Assembly: GCA_030630095.1 (NCBI GenBank)
Contig: DAOVNW010000083.1
Location: 1-5,183, forward strand
Direction: 5' to 3'
DNA from: Candidatus Omnitrophota bacterium
Lineage (GTDB): Bacteria > Omnitrophota > Gorgyraeia > JAGLLT01
Length of the DNA stretch: 5,183 nt
Shown: positions 1 to 5,183 of the stretch, piece by piece
Position numbering within the stretch: the first letter of the stretch is position 1
How the letters are laid out: every line of letters starts with the position of its first letter
The notes under the pieces: model-generated
Told to the model about the DNA's origin: nothing
The model's input: the letters and a program-made list of their open reading frames with translations, nothing else
The model's database searches: none
Made by a program: the position numbers and the translations under genes

Positions 1-593
1 AGTTATTGTACGGTTCCGGCCTACGCCTTATGGAGCTGGCACGTTTACGAGTTCAAGATATTGATTTCGGCGCTATGTTGATATTTGTGAGGAGCGGCAA
101 GGGGGATAAAGATAGAACAACTATGCTTCCCGATCTTATTAGGGAGCAGTTACAATTACACCTTAAAGAAGCAAAATTATTGCATGAAAAAGATCTTAAA
201 GCGGGATACGGAGATATATATTTACCCGACGCGCTTTCGCGAAAATATCCCAACGCCGCGAAAGAGTGGAACTGGCAATATGTTTTTCCTTCATCAAAGC
301 TTTCAATAGATCCACGCGGCGGCAAAATTAGACGCCATCACATTAGTGAAAAGGTGATTCAGAGAGCCATGGGAAACGCTCGAAAAAAGGCGGGAATCGT
401 AAAGCACGCCACTGTTCATACACTCAGGCACAGTTTTGCTACACATCTTTTAATGAATGGGATTAATATCAGGGAAATTCAGGAATTGTTAGGCCATAAA
501 AACATTGAAACAACAATGATCTATACTCATGTAATAAGGGATATGTCAAACGCGCCCCAAAGTCCGCTGGATAAACTTTACGCGGCTGATTAA
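1..593 (+). CDS. intI: Integron integrase (tyrosine recombinase), 5'-truncated by window edge
   Basis: This is the catalytic part of an integron-type site-specific recombinase, which recombines attI and attC sites through a 3'-phosphotyrosine intermediate. The reading frame is open from base 3, and the residues before the first possible start codon (LLYGSGLRLMEL) already match the conserved box I, so the N-terminal core-binding domain (about 140 residues in IntI1) lies outside the window. Counting from the codon at base 6, the visible catalytic residues are R7 (box I), K32 (GKGDKDR), H138 and R141 (HTLRH), H164 (LLGH) and nucleophile Y173 (MIYTHV). Residues 75-112, with KEWNWQYVF and DPRGGKIRRHH, match the extra segment that separates IntI proteins from XerC/D and phage integrases. 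The ending SPLDKL is also IntI-like. The frame looks intact and ends in TAA at 591-593. The attI site and cassettes would normally lie beyond the missing 5' end. Family assignment is firm; activity and cassette content are unknown. Confidence 0.93.
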   Translation, partial: LLYGSGLRLMELARLRVQDIDFGAMLIFVRSGKGDKDRTTMLPDLIREQLQLHLKEAKLLHEKDLKAGYGDIYLPDALSRKYPNAAKEWNWQYVFPSSKLSIDPRGGKIRRHHISEKVIQRAMGNARKKAGIVKHATVHTLRHSFATHLLMNGINIREIQELLGHKNIETTMIYTHVIRDMSNAPQSPLDKLYAAD

Positions 594-640
594 TTCAAGC
601 GAACTTGGACTATCTCTTCGTGTATCTTAAGATATTTTTT
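594..640 (+). terminator. Weak terminator-like region after the integrase
   Basis: Directly after the integrase stop codon, 594-599 can pair with 604-609 around a CGAA loop (6 bp, one G-T wobble). A 12-bp palindrome TATCTTAAGATA follows at 623-634 and runs straight into six T residues (635-640). As RNA the palindrome gives only a short A+U-rich stem, so termination would be inefficient. It is proposed because of its position between the gene end and the next promoter. Confidence 0.3.
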
Positions 641-661
641 GAAAAATTATCAATGAATAAC

Positions 662-691
662 TTGACAAAATGCGGATTTTTGTGGTATATT
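662..691 (+). promoter_or_regulatory. Sigma70-type promoter for the PilZ gene
   Basis: A perfect -35 TTGACA (662-667) and a -10 TATATT (686-691, five of six consensus bases) are separated by 18 bp. TGG at 683-685 forms an extended -10 element. Transcription would start near A698, about 90 nt before the PilZ start codon. The -10 region GTGGTATATTAAA (682-694) recurs exactly in the bamD promoter. Confidence 0.8.
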
Positions 692-697
692 AAACTC

Positions 698-787
698 ACA
701 GTGCTAACGCGCGTTCTTACTCTGGCGGTCCCGTTTTTGGGGAGAGTGGGACATAGTGCCTTTTTCGACTAAAAGGAGAGATTGCGT
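698..787 (+). promoter_or_regulatory. Structured 5' leader with terminator-like hairpin (possible attenuator)
   Basis: The predicted leader of the PilZ mRNA holds a palindrome AACGCGCGTT at 706-715, close enough to the start site to be an operator. It also holds a bulged stem: GGCG (724-727) pairs with TGCC (757-760), and GTCCCG (728-733) pairs with TGGGAC (747-752), with 753-756 bulged. Five T residues follow immediately (761-765), as in an intrinsic terminator. A competing stem ACTCT (719-723) with AGAGT (743-747) uses base 747 and would run through the large loop. AGTGC is repeated at 700-704 and 755-759. I see no match to the conserved core of the c-di-GMP-I riboswitch. A regulatory role is inferred only from the fold and position. 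Confidence 0.4.
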
Positions 788-1141
788 ATGGATGTAAAGA
801 GTTCTATCGAAAGAAGGTGCTTTTCTCGTTTTGACTGTGCCTTGCCGGCAGAATATAGAACGATAGGTTTCCCTAATAACGACGTATTAACAGGCTCGAT
901 CAAAAACGTAAGTGAAGGTGGAACCCGCCTGGTTACTGATAATTTCATACCGCTTAATTCAAGATTAGTCTTAGTATTTAACTTTCCTTTCAAAAACCGC
1001 AAAATTAAGTCCCTTTGCAAAATAGTTTGGACTAAGAGATTCGCGACCCTTGCCAAATACGATTTGGGTGTTGAATTTTTAGATATGACACTTAAATGCA
1101 GAGATGATATGGCGGCTTTCATCAGAAATAAACTATCCTGA
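788..1141 (+). CDS. Single-domain PilZ protein, probable c-di-GMP receptor
   Basis: A 117-residue protein consisting of little more than one PilZ domain, which in this family binds cyclic di-GMP and passes the signal to motility, adhesion or polysaccharide systems. Both ligand motifs are visible. RxxxR is R10-R14 within ERRCFSRF, and the (D/N)xSxxG motif is N40, S42 and G45 within NVSEGG. The usual closing strand is LGVEFLDM at 93-100. There is no signal peptide, membrane segment or output domain, so a cytoplasmic adaptor is likely. ATG at 788 is chosen because AGGAG at 774-778 lies 9 nt upstream; the in-frame TTG at 782 would leave only 3 nt. The gene has its own promoter and leader and is separated from bamD by 107 bp holding the next promoter. 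Its target cannot be told from this window. Confidence 0.88.
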   Translation: MDVKSSIERRCFSRFDCALPAEYRTIGFPNNDVLTGSIKNVSEGGTRLVTDNFIPLNSRLVLVFNFPFKNRKIKSLCKIVWTKRFATLAKYDLGVEFLDMTLKCRDDMAAFIRNKLS

Positions 1142-1212
1142 GAAAAAAAGACACCTTTATTCTTCCTTTTATAAAAGTAAAAAATCGAAATAGTTTCCCT
1201 TTTTCTGTTTTC

Positions 1213-1241
1213 TTGACAATGATAACCTTCAGTGGTATATT
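1213..1241 (+). promoter_or_regulatory. Sigma70-type promoter for bamD-lptE-holA, abutting the start codon
   Basis: TTGACA (1213-1218) and TATATT (1236-1241) are 17 bp apart, with TGG (1233-1235) as extended -10. The blocks CTTGACAA and GTGGTATATTAAA are identical to those of the PilZ promoter. The predicted start site is near 1248-1249, on or one base before the bamD ATG (1249-1251), which implies a leaderless transcript. The preceding 1142-1212 is A/T- and pyrimidine-rich and carries a 12-bp palindrome CTTTTATAAAAG (1166-1177), too A+T-rich to call a terminator. Confidence 0.78.
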
Positions 1242-1248
1242 AAAATAC

Positions 1249-2205
1249 ATGAAAAAAATAGGTTTTCTTTTATCTGTAATCGGGATCCTTTTTCTGTGTT
1301 TTTCGGATTGCCATGCCTTTTGGGTCTGGACGCCCAAGACAAAGGGGTGGGTAAATCCTAAGCACGCGCCCAAATCTACGCCCCAGAAGCAGTTTGACTA
1401 CGCCAAGAGCTTTTATGATAACGAAGAATATAAGAGAGCGGGGGTGGAGTTTGAAAAGATGGTGAACGCTTATTCGGGCTCTTCTCTGGCTCCACACGCG
1501 GGTTATTACGGCGGATTATCATATCAAAAGGAGGAGCTGTATTACAAAGCTTTTGTGGTTTACAATAAAATACTGTCTCAGTATCCTAACTCAAAAAGGA
1601 CTTCCCTGATTGTTGAAAAGATGTATGAGATAGGCAGTGTTTTTCTTGACGGAAAGAAACGAAAAATTTTGGGATTAGAGTTGCTGCCCGCTCTCGCGAC
1701 GGCTGAACAGATATTCGCGGCTATTGTTGATAATGCTCCATATAGTGACTTTGGTGATGACGCCCAATTTCAAATGGGGGAGTGTTATAAAAAGATGAAA
1801 GAGTATACCAAGGCCGTTGAGGCCTTTGAAAAGGTGATAAAAAGATATCCCGAAAGTTCTCTCAGGGACAAGGCCCGGTATCAGATTGCCATTTGTTCTC
1901 TAATGGCCAGCCAGCCGTCAGAGTATGAACAGGGCAGTACCGATAGAGCGATAACGGAATTTAAGGACTTTATTGATGAAGCCCCTCCTGAAGATTTAGC
2001 GGAGGAAGCTCAAAAGGCCATAAGCCGGCTGGAAGACAAAAAGGCCAAGCACGAGTACGAGATTGCTCAATATTATGAAAGCAGGCGCAGGTATGACAGC
2101 GCCGTTATTTATTACCGGTCTGTTATAACAAATTATCCAGAGACTAAGTGGGCTGAAATGGCAAAAGTGGATTTAAAAAAGGTTAAAGAAAAGCAAAAGA
2201 AATGA
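1249..2205 (+). CDS. bamD: Outer membrane assembly factor BamD-like TPR protein
   Basis: A 318-residue periplasmic protein of the BamD/YfiO family, whose members work with BamA to fold beta-barrel proteins into the outer membrane. A signal peptide occupies residues 1-23 (MKK, then a hydrophobic run), with likely cleavage after CHA before FWVWTPKTKGW. Helical TPR-like repeats follow at roughly 45-78, 82-115, 124-163, 170-203, 207-246 and 264-298, with typical YxxAxxxFxxxxxxYP patterns (for example YTKAVEAFEKVIKRYP at 186-201). E. coli BamD is about 245 residues, so this one has extra helices and a basic tail. ATG 1249 is chosen because it gives a clean signal peptide; the in-frame TTG at 1213 coincides with the promoter -35 box. 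No Shine-Dalgarno is visible. Neither C17 nor C21 sits in a normal lipobox, so lipidation is doubtful. Another periplasmic TPR protein such as CpoB is possible, but the lptE-holA neighbours favour BamD. Confidence 0.78.
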   Translation: MKKIGFLLSVIGILFLCFSDCHAFWVWTPKTKGWVNPKHAPKSTPQKQFDYAKSFYDNEEYKRAGVEFEKMVNAYSGSSLAPHAGYYGGLSYQKEELYYKAFVVYNKILSQYPNSKRTSLIVEKMYEIGSVFLDGKKRKILGLELLPALATAEQIFAAIVDNAPYSDFGDDAQFQMGECYKKMKEYTKAVEAFEKVIKRYPESSLRDKARYQIAICSLMASQPSEYEQGSTDRAITEFKDFIDEAPPEDLAEEAQKAISRLEDKKAKHEYEIAQYYESRRRYDSAVIYYRSVITNYPETKWAEMAKVDLKKVKEKQKK

Positions 2206-2714
2206 AAAAGTGTAAGGCAATCATTTTTCTGCTAATGTTTATCAGCGGCTGCGGATATACGACCGGCTCTCTGATTCCATCGCATATTAAGACCATCTAC
2301 GTGGAAACATTTATTAATAAAACATCAGAGCCAAATATCGAACTGGATATCACGAATGCCGTCAGAGACCGTTATGCCTGGGACGGCTCTTTGAGCATTG
2401 TCAACGACAAAGAAAGCGCGGACTCGATGCTTCAGGGAGAAATTGTTAACTTTGAGAAGCAGCCCGTTGCCTACGGCGATGATAACGAAATTGCTGAATA
2501 CAGGCTGATTTTAACAGTTAATCTTATTTATACAGATTTAAGCAAGGATAAGGTAATGTGGGAAGAGAAAAAATTTAAGGCGGACTCCGAGTACTATACC
2601 ACAATGAAAGAACAGAAGTTCAGCAGTACGAATTTAGACAATCAAGCCCTGATAGAAAACGCGGCAAAGGAGTTGGCCTTGGAAGTTATAGCCAGAACGG
2701 TTGAAGGGTGGTAG
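2202..2714 (+). CDS. lptE: LPS-assembly lipoprotein LptE
   Basis: A 170-residue lipoprotein of the LptE family, which plugs and supports the LptD barrel that inserts lipopolysaccharide into the outer leaflet. The signal peptide ends in a clear lipobox, ISG followed by C17, so the mature protein begins CGYTTGS, the usual LptE start. G18 after the cysteine gives no inner-membrane retention signal. The segment IPSHIKTIYVETFINKTSEP (25-44) is the family's characteristic first strand. Residues 76-137 alternate as strands, including VMWEEKKF, and a C-terminal helix (147-167) completes the fold. The start codon overlaps the bamD stop as ATGA (2202-2205), and no strong Shine-Dalgarno is present, so translation is probably coupled to bamD. 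Its presence implies that this organism exports LPS or a similar glycolipid. Confidence 0.85.
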   Translation: MKKCKAIIFLLMFISGCGYTTGSLIPSHIKTIYVETFINKTSEPNIELDITNAVRDRYAWDGSLSIVNDKESADSMLQGEIVNFEKQPVAYGDDNEIAEYRLILTVNLIYTDLSKDKVMWEEKKFKADSEYYTTMKEQKFSSTNLDNQALIENAAKELALEVIARTVEGW

Positions 2715-3691
2715 GCATAGAAGGGGCAACGAACGCAGTTTATCTGATAGCGGGAGAAGATGAGTACTTAAGAGAAGCGGCTATAAAAGATATCAAGCAT
2801 AAAGTTTTTAAAGGAATAAAGAGCCGCCAAGGGTTTAATTATAAGATTTTTTACGGTGAAAATGTTGGAGCGCGGGAAATAGTTGACCGCGCTCGTTCTT
2901 TTGACTTCCTCGCGGGGCGGCAGTTAATTTTAGTCAGGAATTTTAATGTTTTCATTCCCTCCGATAAAAAAATTATCCTTAACTACTTAAAGAATCCCAG
3001 CAGGCTTACAGTTCTTATGCTTGAGGCCGTGGGCAAAATAAATCTAAAAAAGGATGTTTATAAAGAAATTCACGATTATTCAAAGTTTATTGACTGCGCT
3101 AAACCTTTAGCTTCATCTATGGCCGGCTGGATTGTCAAACTTGCCGCCGGCAGAAAAAAACGGATAGAACCTGCCGCTGTCCAGTTATTAAAGATGAAAT
3201 TGGGGAGCAGCCTTTGTGTTTTAGATAGCGCCCTTGAAAAACTCTCTTTATACGCGGGTGCCAGGGAAAATATTACCGTAAAAGATATAGAGGCATCAAT
3301 CGGATTTGACGTTAGTTACTCCGCCTTTAATTTTTCTGATGCTGTTACAAGAAAGGCTCCTCAGGAAGCATTAAGGATAATCAAAAGTATGGTTTTTAAT
3401 AAAGGAGACGCGGTAAAGCTTATAGGAATGATTGCCTGGCAGTTTGAGAGGATAATCAAGGCTAAAAGAATGCTTGATGAAGGAGTATCCGCGCGGGATA
3501 TGGCCGGCAGGCTGAATATTCACAGTTTTTTTATAGAAAAATTTATGCGGCAGGTGAAAAGCTTTAATGGGGCATCTATAAAGAAAGCGCTCGCGTATAT
3601 AATAGAAGCAGACCTGGCTATGAAAGTGGGCAAGACAGAGCCAAAAATTATCCTTGAGTCTCTTGTTTTTAAGTTGTGCTCGCTGAAGTAA
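2708..3691 (+). CDS. holA: DNA polymerase III delta subunit (clamp loader)
   Basis: A 327-residue HolA protein, the clamp-loader subunit that opens the beta sliding clamp; E. coli delta has 343 residues. The N-terminal AAA+-like domain begins VYLIAGEDEYLREAAI (11-26). It has no Walker A, as expected for delta, and contains the characteristic ARSFDFLAGRQLILVRNF stretch. The C-terminal collar domain is recognisable from FNFSDAVTRKAPQEALRII onward, through IAWQFERIIKAKRML and the final LAMKVGKTEP...LESLVFKLC. GTG at 2708 is the only usable start, since an in-frame TGA lies at 2702-2704. It overlaps the lptE stop by 7 bp. The GAAGG at 2703-2707 touches the start codon, so reinitiation after lptE is likely. 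The last 23 bases are shared with the convergent rpsT gene. Confidence 0.93.
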   Translation: MVGIEGATNAVYLIAGEDEYLREAAIKDIKHKVFKGIKSRQGFNYKIFYGENVGAREIVDRARSFDFLAGRQLILVRNFNVFIPSDKKIILNYLKNPSRLTVLMLEAVGKINLKKDVYKEIHDYSKFIDCAKPLASSMAGWIVKLAAGRKKRIEPAAVQLLKMKLGSSLCVLDSALEKLSLYAGARENITVKDIEASIGFDVSYSAFNFSDAVTRKAPQEALRIIKSMVFNKGDAVKLIGMIAWQFERIIKAKRMLDEGVSARDMAGRLNIHSFFIEKFMRQVKSFNGASIKKALAYIIEADLAMKVGKTEPKIILESLVFKLCSLK

Positions 3692-3947
3692 GACTGTTGA
3701 GCTTTTTCATCAAGCGCGAGGACTTTCTACTGGCCTTATTTTTATGAATAATTTTCTTGGAAGCAGCCTTGTCCAATTTAGTAATGTAGGTTTTAAGATA
3801 ACCTTTGGCTTTATCCAGCTTCTTTTCGCCCAACAAAGCGTTCATTGCTTTGTCTCTGGTTTTCAATTCTGAGCGGACTGCTTTGTTTCGCGTATGTCTT
3901 ATTTTATTCTTTTTTAAGTCTCTTATAGCGGCTTTTCTAGTTGGCAT
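3669..3947 (-). CDS. rpsT: 30S ribosomal protein bS20
   Basis: A 92-residue, very basic protein of the bS20 family (usually 85-90 residues), which binds 16S rRNA early in small-subunit assembly. Family hallmarks are the start MPTRKAAIRDLKKNKIRHTRNKAVRS, the central ALDKAASK-like segment (here KLDKAASKKIIHKNKASRKSSRL) and the final LMKKLNSL. AGGAG (complement of 3953-3957) lies 5 nt before the ATG, a strong ribosome-binding site. The gene stands alone on this strand behind a fully consensus promoter and has a leader of about 40 nt. Its final codons (SASTT and TAA) extend into the holA coding region, so the two genes overlap tail to tail by 23 bp. A holA-rpsT pairing is common in bacteria, usually without this arrangement. 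Confidence 0.95.
   Translation of the reverse strand: MPTRKAAIRDLKKNKIRHTRNKAVRSELKTRDKAMNALLGEKKLDKAKGYLKTYITKLDKAASKKIIHKNKASRKSSRLMKKLNSLTSASTT
3678..3707 (+). terminator. Candidate holA terminator inside the rpsT 3' end
   Basis: GCTCG (3678-3682) can pair with TGAGC (3698-3702), with one G-T wobble, and five T residues follow at 3703-3707. The roughly 15-nt loop contains the holA stop codon, and AGT/ACT (3687-3689 with 3693-3695) could close a small inner stem. The stem is short, so strength is doubtful. It lies antisense to rpsT codons. Confidence 0.3.
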
Positions 3948-3994
3948 TTCTTCTCCTTATTCGATAAATTCATTTAACTTTTTAATCTCAGCAT

Positions 3995-4022
3995 ATTATA
4001 GCAAATAATTCCTTTTTGTCAA
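3995..4022 (-). promoter_or_regulatory. Consensus sigma70 promoter for rpsT
   Basis: On the minus strand, TTGACA (complement of 4017-4022) and TATAAT (complement of 3995-4000) are both perfect consensus hexamers with a 16-bp spacer. The start site is predicted near 3988, giving a leader of about 40 nt to the rpsT ATG with AGGAG 5 nt before it. Such a strong promoter fits a ribosomal protein gene. The -10 sits in TATTATA on the plus strand, which could also serve the divergent uvrC. Confidence 0.85.
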
Positions 4023-4047
4023 CCTAAAAACAGCAGATTTGAACAAA

Positions 4048-5183
4048 ATGAACCTTAAAAAGACATTAAAAACACTGCCGGATGAGCCCGGCGTCTATAT
4101 TTTTAAAGACAAAAAGGGCGAAGTGCTGTATGTGGGCAAGGCCCTTTCTTTGAAGAAGAGGGTTTCATCCTATTTTCAGAGCGCGGGAGGTAATATAAAA
4201 AAGAAGATGCTGTCTGAGAAGGCAGCCCGAATAGACTATGTATTGGCTGAATCTGAAGCGGAAGCCCTCCTCTATGAAGCCCAGTTCATTAAAAAGCACC
4301 TGCCTAAGTATAATGTGCTTCTCAAGGACGACAAGGCATACCCGCTGTTAAAGGTAACGGTAGGCGAACTTTACCCCCGCCTGCTCATAACAAGAAAGAA
4401 AAAAGACGATAATGCTTTGTATTTCGGCCCTTTTACTGACGCGGGTTTATTGAGAGAAGCGGTGAAATTTTTGAGAAGGAGTTTCCCTCTAAGAAGCTGT
4501 AATGTAATTCCCCGCAAGGCCTGTCTTTATCATCACTTAGGGTTATGTTTAGCGCCCTGCATAAAAGAGTGTTCGGCCGGAGAGTATGACGTAGCGGTAA
4601 AAGAGATAATCCTTTTTTTAAACGGCAAATACGATAAGCTGATAAAAAGTCTTAGGTTCAGGATGAGTGTTTTTTCAAAAAACAAGGAATACGAAAAGGC
4701 GGCCCGCGCGAGAGATCAGGTGTCGGCCTTTTCGAAGTTGATATCTAAAAGGCCTCTTGGCGGTTTCACAGATTGCCTGAGTGATTTAAAAAGAGTTTTG
4801 AAGCTGAGCAAACTGCCCCGCAAGATAGACGCCTTTGATGTTTCAAACATATTCGGACAACAGTCAGTAGGGGCTGTAGTCAGGTTTTATGATGGCAGGC
4901 CGGACAAAAAATGCTACCGCCGTTTTAAGATAAAGGTTAAAGCGGGGATTGACGATTACGGGATGATGAGAGAGATTGTTTTTAGGCGGTACAAACATTT
5001 GAAGTCTGGGGATATAAATCTGCCCGATCTGATTATAATTGACGGAGGCAGGGGGCATTTGAACACCGCCCGCCGTGTTTTGGAGAGGTTGAATATAACA
5101 GCACCCATAATTGGTATTGCCAAAGAAAGAGAGCTTATTTATCTGCCCCAAAGGCCAGTCCCGCTAAAGTTGGCTCCTAACAT
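4048..5183 (+). CDS. uvrC: Excinuclease ABC subunit C (UvrC), 3' end beyond window, shortened interdomain region
   Basis: The first 378 residues of the nuclease that makes both incisions around a DNA lesion after UvrA and UvrB recognise it. I translated it directly; the frame is open to the window edge. The N-terminal GIY-YIG domain (3' incision) shows GVY at 15-17, YVG at 28-30, R38 and E77. Cysteines C151, C159, C167 and C171 have a pattern like the reported iron-sulfur ligands of E. coli UvrC. The UvrB-binding UVR motif spans about 194-229 (NKEYEKAARARDQV). The RNase H-like domain (5' incision) follows, with D264 in AFDVSNIFG, D302/D303 in GIDDYG and D332 in IIDGGRG. Only about 35 residues separate the UVR motif from D264, against roughly 130-160 in well-known UvrCs. 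The helix-hairpin-helix end would be off-window. ATG 4048 fits the family start (LKTLPDEPGVY); no Shine-Dalgarno is visible, and TTG 4039 is an alternative. Confidence 0.93.
   Translation, partial: MNLKKTLKTLPDEPGVYIFKDKKGEVLYVGKALSLKKRVSSYFQSAGGNIKKKMLSEKAARIDYVLAESEAEALLYEAQFIKKHLPKYNVLLKDDKAYPLLKVTVGELYPRLLITRKKKDDNALYFGPFTDAGLLREAVKFLRRSFPLRSCNVIPRKACLYHHLGLCLAPCIKECSAGEYDVAVKEIILFLNGKYDKLIKSLRFRMSVFSKNKEYEKAARARDQVSAFSKLISKRPLGGFTDCLSDLKRVLKLSKLPRKIDAFDVSNIFGQQSVGAVVRFYDGRPDKKCYRRFKIKVKAGIDDYGMMREIVFRRYKHLKSGDINLPDLIIIDGGRGHLNTARRVLERLNITAPIIGIAKERELIYLPQRPVPLKLAPN

Noticed and set aside
698..760. Possible attC or attI site in the stretch after the integrase (GCTAAC...GTTC around 703-716)
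   Set aside because: The bases flanking AAC and GTT do not fit RYYYAAC and GTTRRRY, the spacing is far too short, and the position lies inside the leader of the PilZ transcript.
738..760. TGGGG-AGAG-TGGGA direct repeat resembling an MraZ operator
   Set aside because: The period is 9 bp rather than the usual 10, there are only two good copies, and the downstream gene is not mraZ. The same bases are better explained as the 3' arm of a hairpin.
700..765. c-di-GMP-I (GEMM) riboswitch, suggested by AGAGTGGGAC before a PilZ gene
   Set aside because: The conserved GGGCAAA and GACGCAAAGCC elements are missing; only a short G-rich string is shared.
1213..1248. Extended bamD start at TTG 1213
   Set aside because: It would begin in the promoter -35 box, would place 12 extra residues before a good signal peptide, and has no Shine-Dalgarno.
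3631..3670. Inverted repeat CAAGA/TCTTG followed by TTTTT near the holA end
   Set aside because: The stem is only 5 bp with a loop of about 25 nt and lies inside holA coding sequence; it is probably chance.
4041..4053. SOS-type operator near the uvrC start (GAACAAAATGAAC)
   Set aside because: The two GAAC copies are direct, not inverted, so they fit neither GAAC-N4-GTTC nor CTGT-N8-ACAG.
4864..5151. 95-codon minus-strand open frame opposite uvrC
   Set aside because: The plus strand here encodes well-conserved UvrC RNase H-like motifs; the opposite frame has no ribosome-binding site or family resemblance.

Overview
The window looks like ordinary chromosome from a diderm (Gram-negative-type) bacterium. 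It encodes an outer-membrane assembly lipoprotein-like protein (BamD), an LPS-assembly lipoprotein (LptE), housekeeping replication, translation and repair genes, and one integron-type recombinase. The BamD start (FWVWTPKTKGW after the signal peptide), the moderate A+T bias and the mixed gene order suggest an uncultured lineage such as Candidatus Omnitrophota or another PVC-adjacent or Elusimicrobia-like phylum. That placement is a guess from general protein resemblance, not a demonstrated assignment.

Layout. (1) Bases 1-593 hold the catalytic C-terminal part of an integron integrase, cut by the left edge. (2) Bases 594-787 hold a weak terminator-like palindrome, a strong sigma70-type promoter and a roughly 90-nt leader that can fold into a terminator-like hairpin. 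The leader precedes a small single-domain PilZ protein (788-1141). (3) A second promoter, sharing an identical 13-bp -10 block with the first, sits directly on the start codon of bamD. It begins the tightly overlapping operon bamD-lptE-holA (1249-3691). (4) rpsT (bS20) lies on the minus strand and overlaps the 3' end of holA by 23 bp. It is driven by a promoter with fully consensus -35 and -10 hexamers. (5) uvrC runs divergently from rpsT and leaves the window at the right edge. No gene-free stretch exceeds 300 bases; the longest is 594-787.

How the genes work together. bamD and lptE both serve the outer membrane: BamD assembles beta-barrel proteins including LptD, and LptE is LptD's partner. 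holA is co-transcribed, as it is beside lptE in many bacteria. PilZ is a probable c-di-GMP sensor with its own promoter. rpsT and uvrC are divergent housekeeping genes.

No clearly new multi-gene system is visible. The points most worth checking are: a UvrC that appears to lack about 100 or more residues between its UvrB-binding and RNase H-like domains; a predicted leaderless bamD mRNA; a possible attenuator ahead of the PilZ gene; a BamD without a recognisable lipobox; and an integron integrase beside core genes with no attC site in view.
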